A stretch of 5,845 bases of DNA from positions 1 through 5,845 of the forward strand of contig CANBUF010000141.1 of the NCBI GenBank assembly GCA_947372575.1. Direction: 5' to 3'. The notes beneath the pieces were generated by a model. That model did no database searches and was not told where the DNA came from. It was given only the letters and a program-made list of their open reading frames with translations. Below, one piece after another: positions 5,271-5,845 of this stretch. The first letter of the stretch is position 1. Every line of letters begins with the position of its first letter. The stretch comes from Alcaligenaceae bacterium (lineage in GTDB: Bacteria > Pseudomonadota > Gammaproteobacteria > Burkholderiales > Burkholderiaceae). Made by a program: the position numbers and the translations under genes.

Positions 5271-5845
5271 TATTGATCCCTTGCCGCGGCCTCAAGCATC
5301 CAGGCGAGTGTTTCGCGTAAAGTCCTTGGATGCCAGTCTGGCACAAACTCTTTAAGAAGACTGGTATCACCACCCAGCGTCAACACCTCATTCGCGCGCA
5401 CAAAGACTGGATTTACACGCGCTTCGATGGCGTGGCCTGTCAGCTCGGTTGCCAAGGCCAGCGCATCGCGCAATGATACGAGATTGCTTGAGCAGACATT
5501 GACTGTCTGGCCAACGGGGGCGGCCTCAATCAGCTTGCGATAGGCATGAACCACATCGCGCACATCATTGAATTCGCGCCAGACATCCATGTTGCCCAGC
5601 TCAATGGTGTCCTGATGACGGACAAAATGCGAAACAATTTTTGGAATTAAAAAGCTCTCTGACTGACCCACTCCGGTGTAGTTAAAGGGGCGTGCGATCA
5701 CCACAGGGAGTTTGGGAATCCATAGCTTGGCCATGTATTCCATCGCCAGTTTGCTTACTGCGTAATCATTGGCAGGATGGGTCGGGTTGTTTTCGTTGAG
5801 CAGACCACTCTGCAGATTGCCGTAGACATTGGCACTGCTGGCCAG
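5270..5845 (-). CDS. rmd: NAD(P)-dependent extended SDR, GDP-6-deoxy-D-mannose reductase-like, partial (N-terminus missing)
   Basis: The reading frame stays open to the right edge, so 191 residues of a protein usually near 300 are visible; the N-terminal Rossmann segment with GxxGxxG lies outside the window. Counting from the edge, LASSANVYGN (1-10) carries the catalytic serine region, NDYAVSK (26-32) the YxxxK catalytic pair Tyr28 and Lys32, ARPFNYTGVGQ (51-61) the substrate-domain entry and REFNDVRDVV (90-99) a motif shared by Rmd and Gmd enzymes. The ending RANEVLTLGGDTSLLKEFVPDWHPRTLRETLAWM also resembles GDP-4-keto-6-deoxymannose reductases, which make GDP-D-rhamnose (or, in relatives, other GDP-deoxysugars). 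A Met at 5741-5743 is internal to the conserved fold and not the start. It is coupled to the downstream GT4 gene by a 1-base overlap. SDR membership is certain; the exact reaction is a likely inference, with another NDP-sugar epimerase or reductase possible. Confidence 0.72.
   Translation of the reverse strand: MASSANVYGNLQSGLLNENNPTHPANDYAVSKLAMEYMAKLWIPKLPVVIARPFNYTGVGQSESFLIPKIVSHFVRHQDTIELGNMDVWREFNDVRDVVHAYRKLIEAAPVGQTVNVCSSNLVSLRDALALATELTGHAIEARVNPVFVRANEVLTLGGDTSLLKEFVPDWHPRTLRETLAWMLEAAARDQ

Overview
The window looks like chromosomal DNA of a Gram-negative proteobacterium, most likely a betaproteobacterium of the Burkholderiales. This is inferred from the moderate-to-high GC coding style, the flavour of the polysaccharide proteins and the AlkK/DmdB-like acyl-CoA ligase tail. 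No rRNA, tRNA, insertion sequence or CRISPR array is visible.

Layout, left to right: (1) the 3' end of an AMP-forming acyl-CoA synthetase gene (ends at 254). (2) A two-gene surface-polysaccharide unit on the + strand: a polyprenyl-phosphate sugar-1-phosphate transferase of the WecA/WbpL type (332-1435), then a GT4 glycosyltransferase resembling WbpZ-type enzymes (1438-2565), with a 2-nt gap. (3) An accessory island of about 1.5 kb: a 77-residue protein with a coiled-coil-like N-terminus and a C-terminal membrane segment (2626-2859), an AT-rich regulatory region full of inverted repeats (2883-2987), and a type II toxin-antitoxin pair of the Xre-RES family (2992-3579 and 3579-4061, overlapping by 1 nt). 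(4) On the - strand, convergent with the toxin, a second GT4 glycosyltransferase (4089-5270) and, upstream of it with a 1-nt overlap, the C-terminal two thirds of an extended SDR sugar-nucleotide enzyme resembling GDP-6-deoxy-D-mannose reductase (Rmd), which runs off the right edge.

How the parts may work together: the initiating transferase would load a sugar-1-phosphate on undecaprenyl phosphate, the two GT4 enzymes would extend the chain, and the SDR enzyme would supply an activated deoxysugar, possibly GDP-D-rhamnose. This set recalls the D-rhamnan common-antigen (A-band LPS) loci with rmd, wbpX, wbpY and wbpZ; that parallel is recalled from family knowledge, not demonstrated here. The Xre-RES module sits between the two halves. 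RES toxins of this family consume NAD+, and the Xre/ParS-type partner neutralises the toxin and represses the operon.

The most interesting unexplained signals are the interlocking inverted repeats in front of the antitoxin, a likely leaderless promoter for the small membrane protein, and the unusually long basic N-terminal tail of the antitoxin. I found no convincing evidence of a wholly new system.
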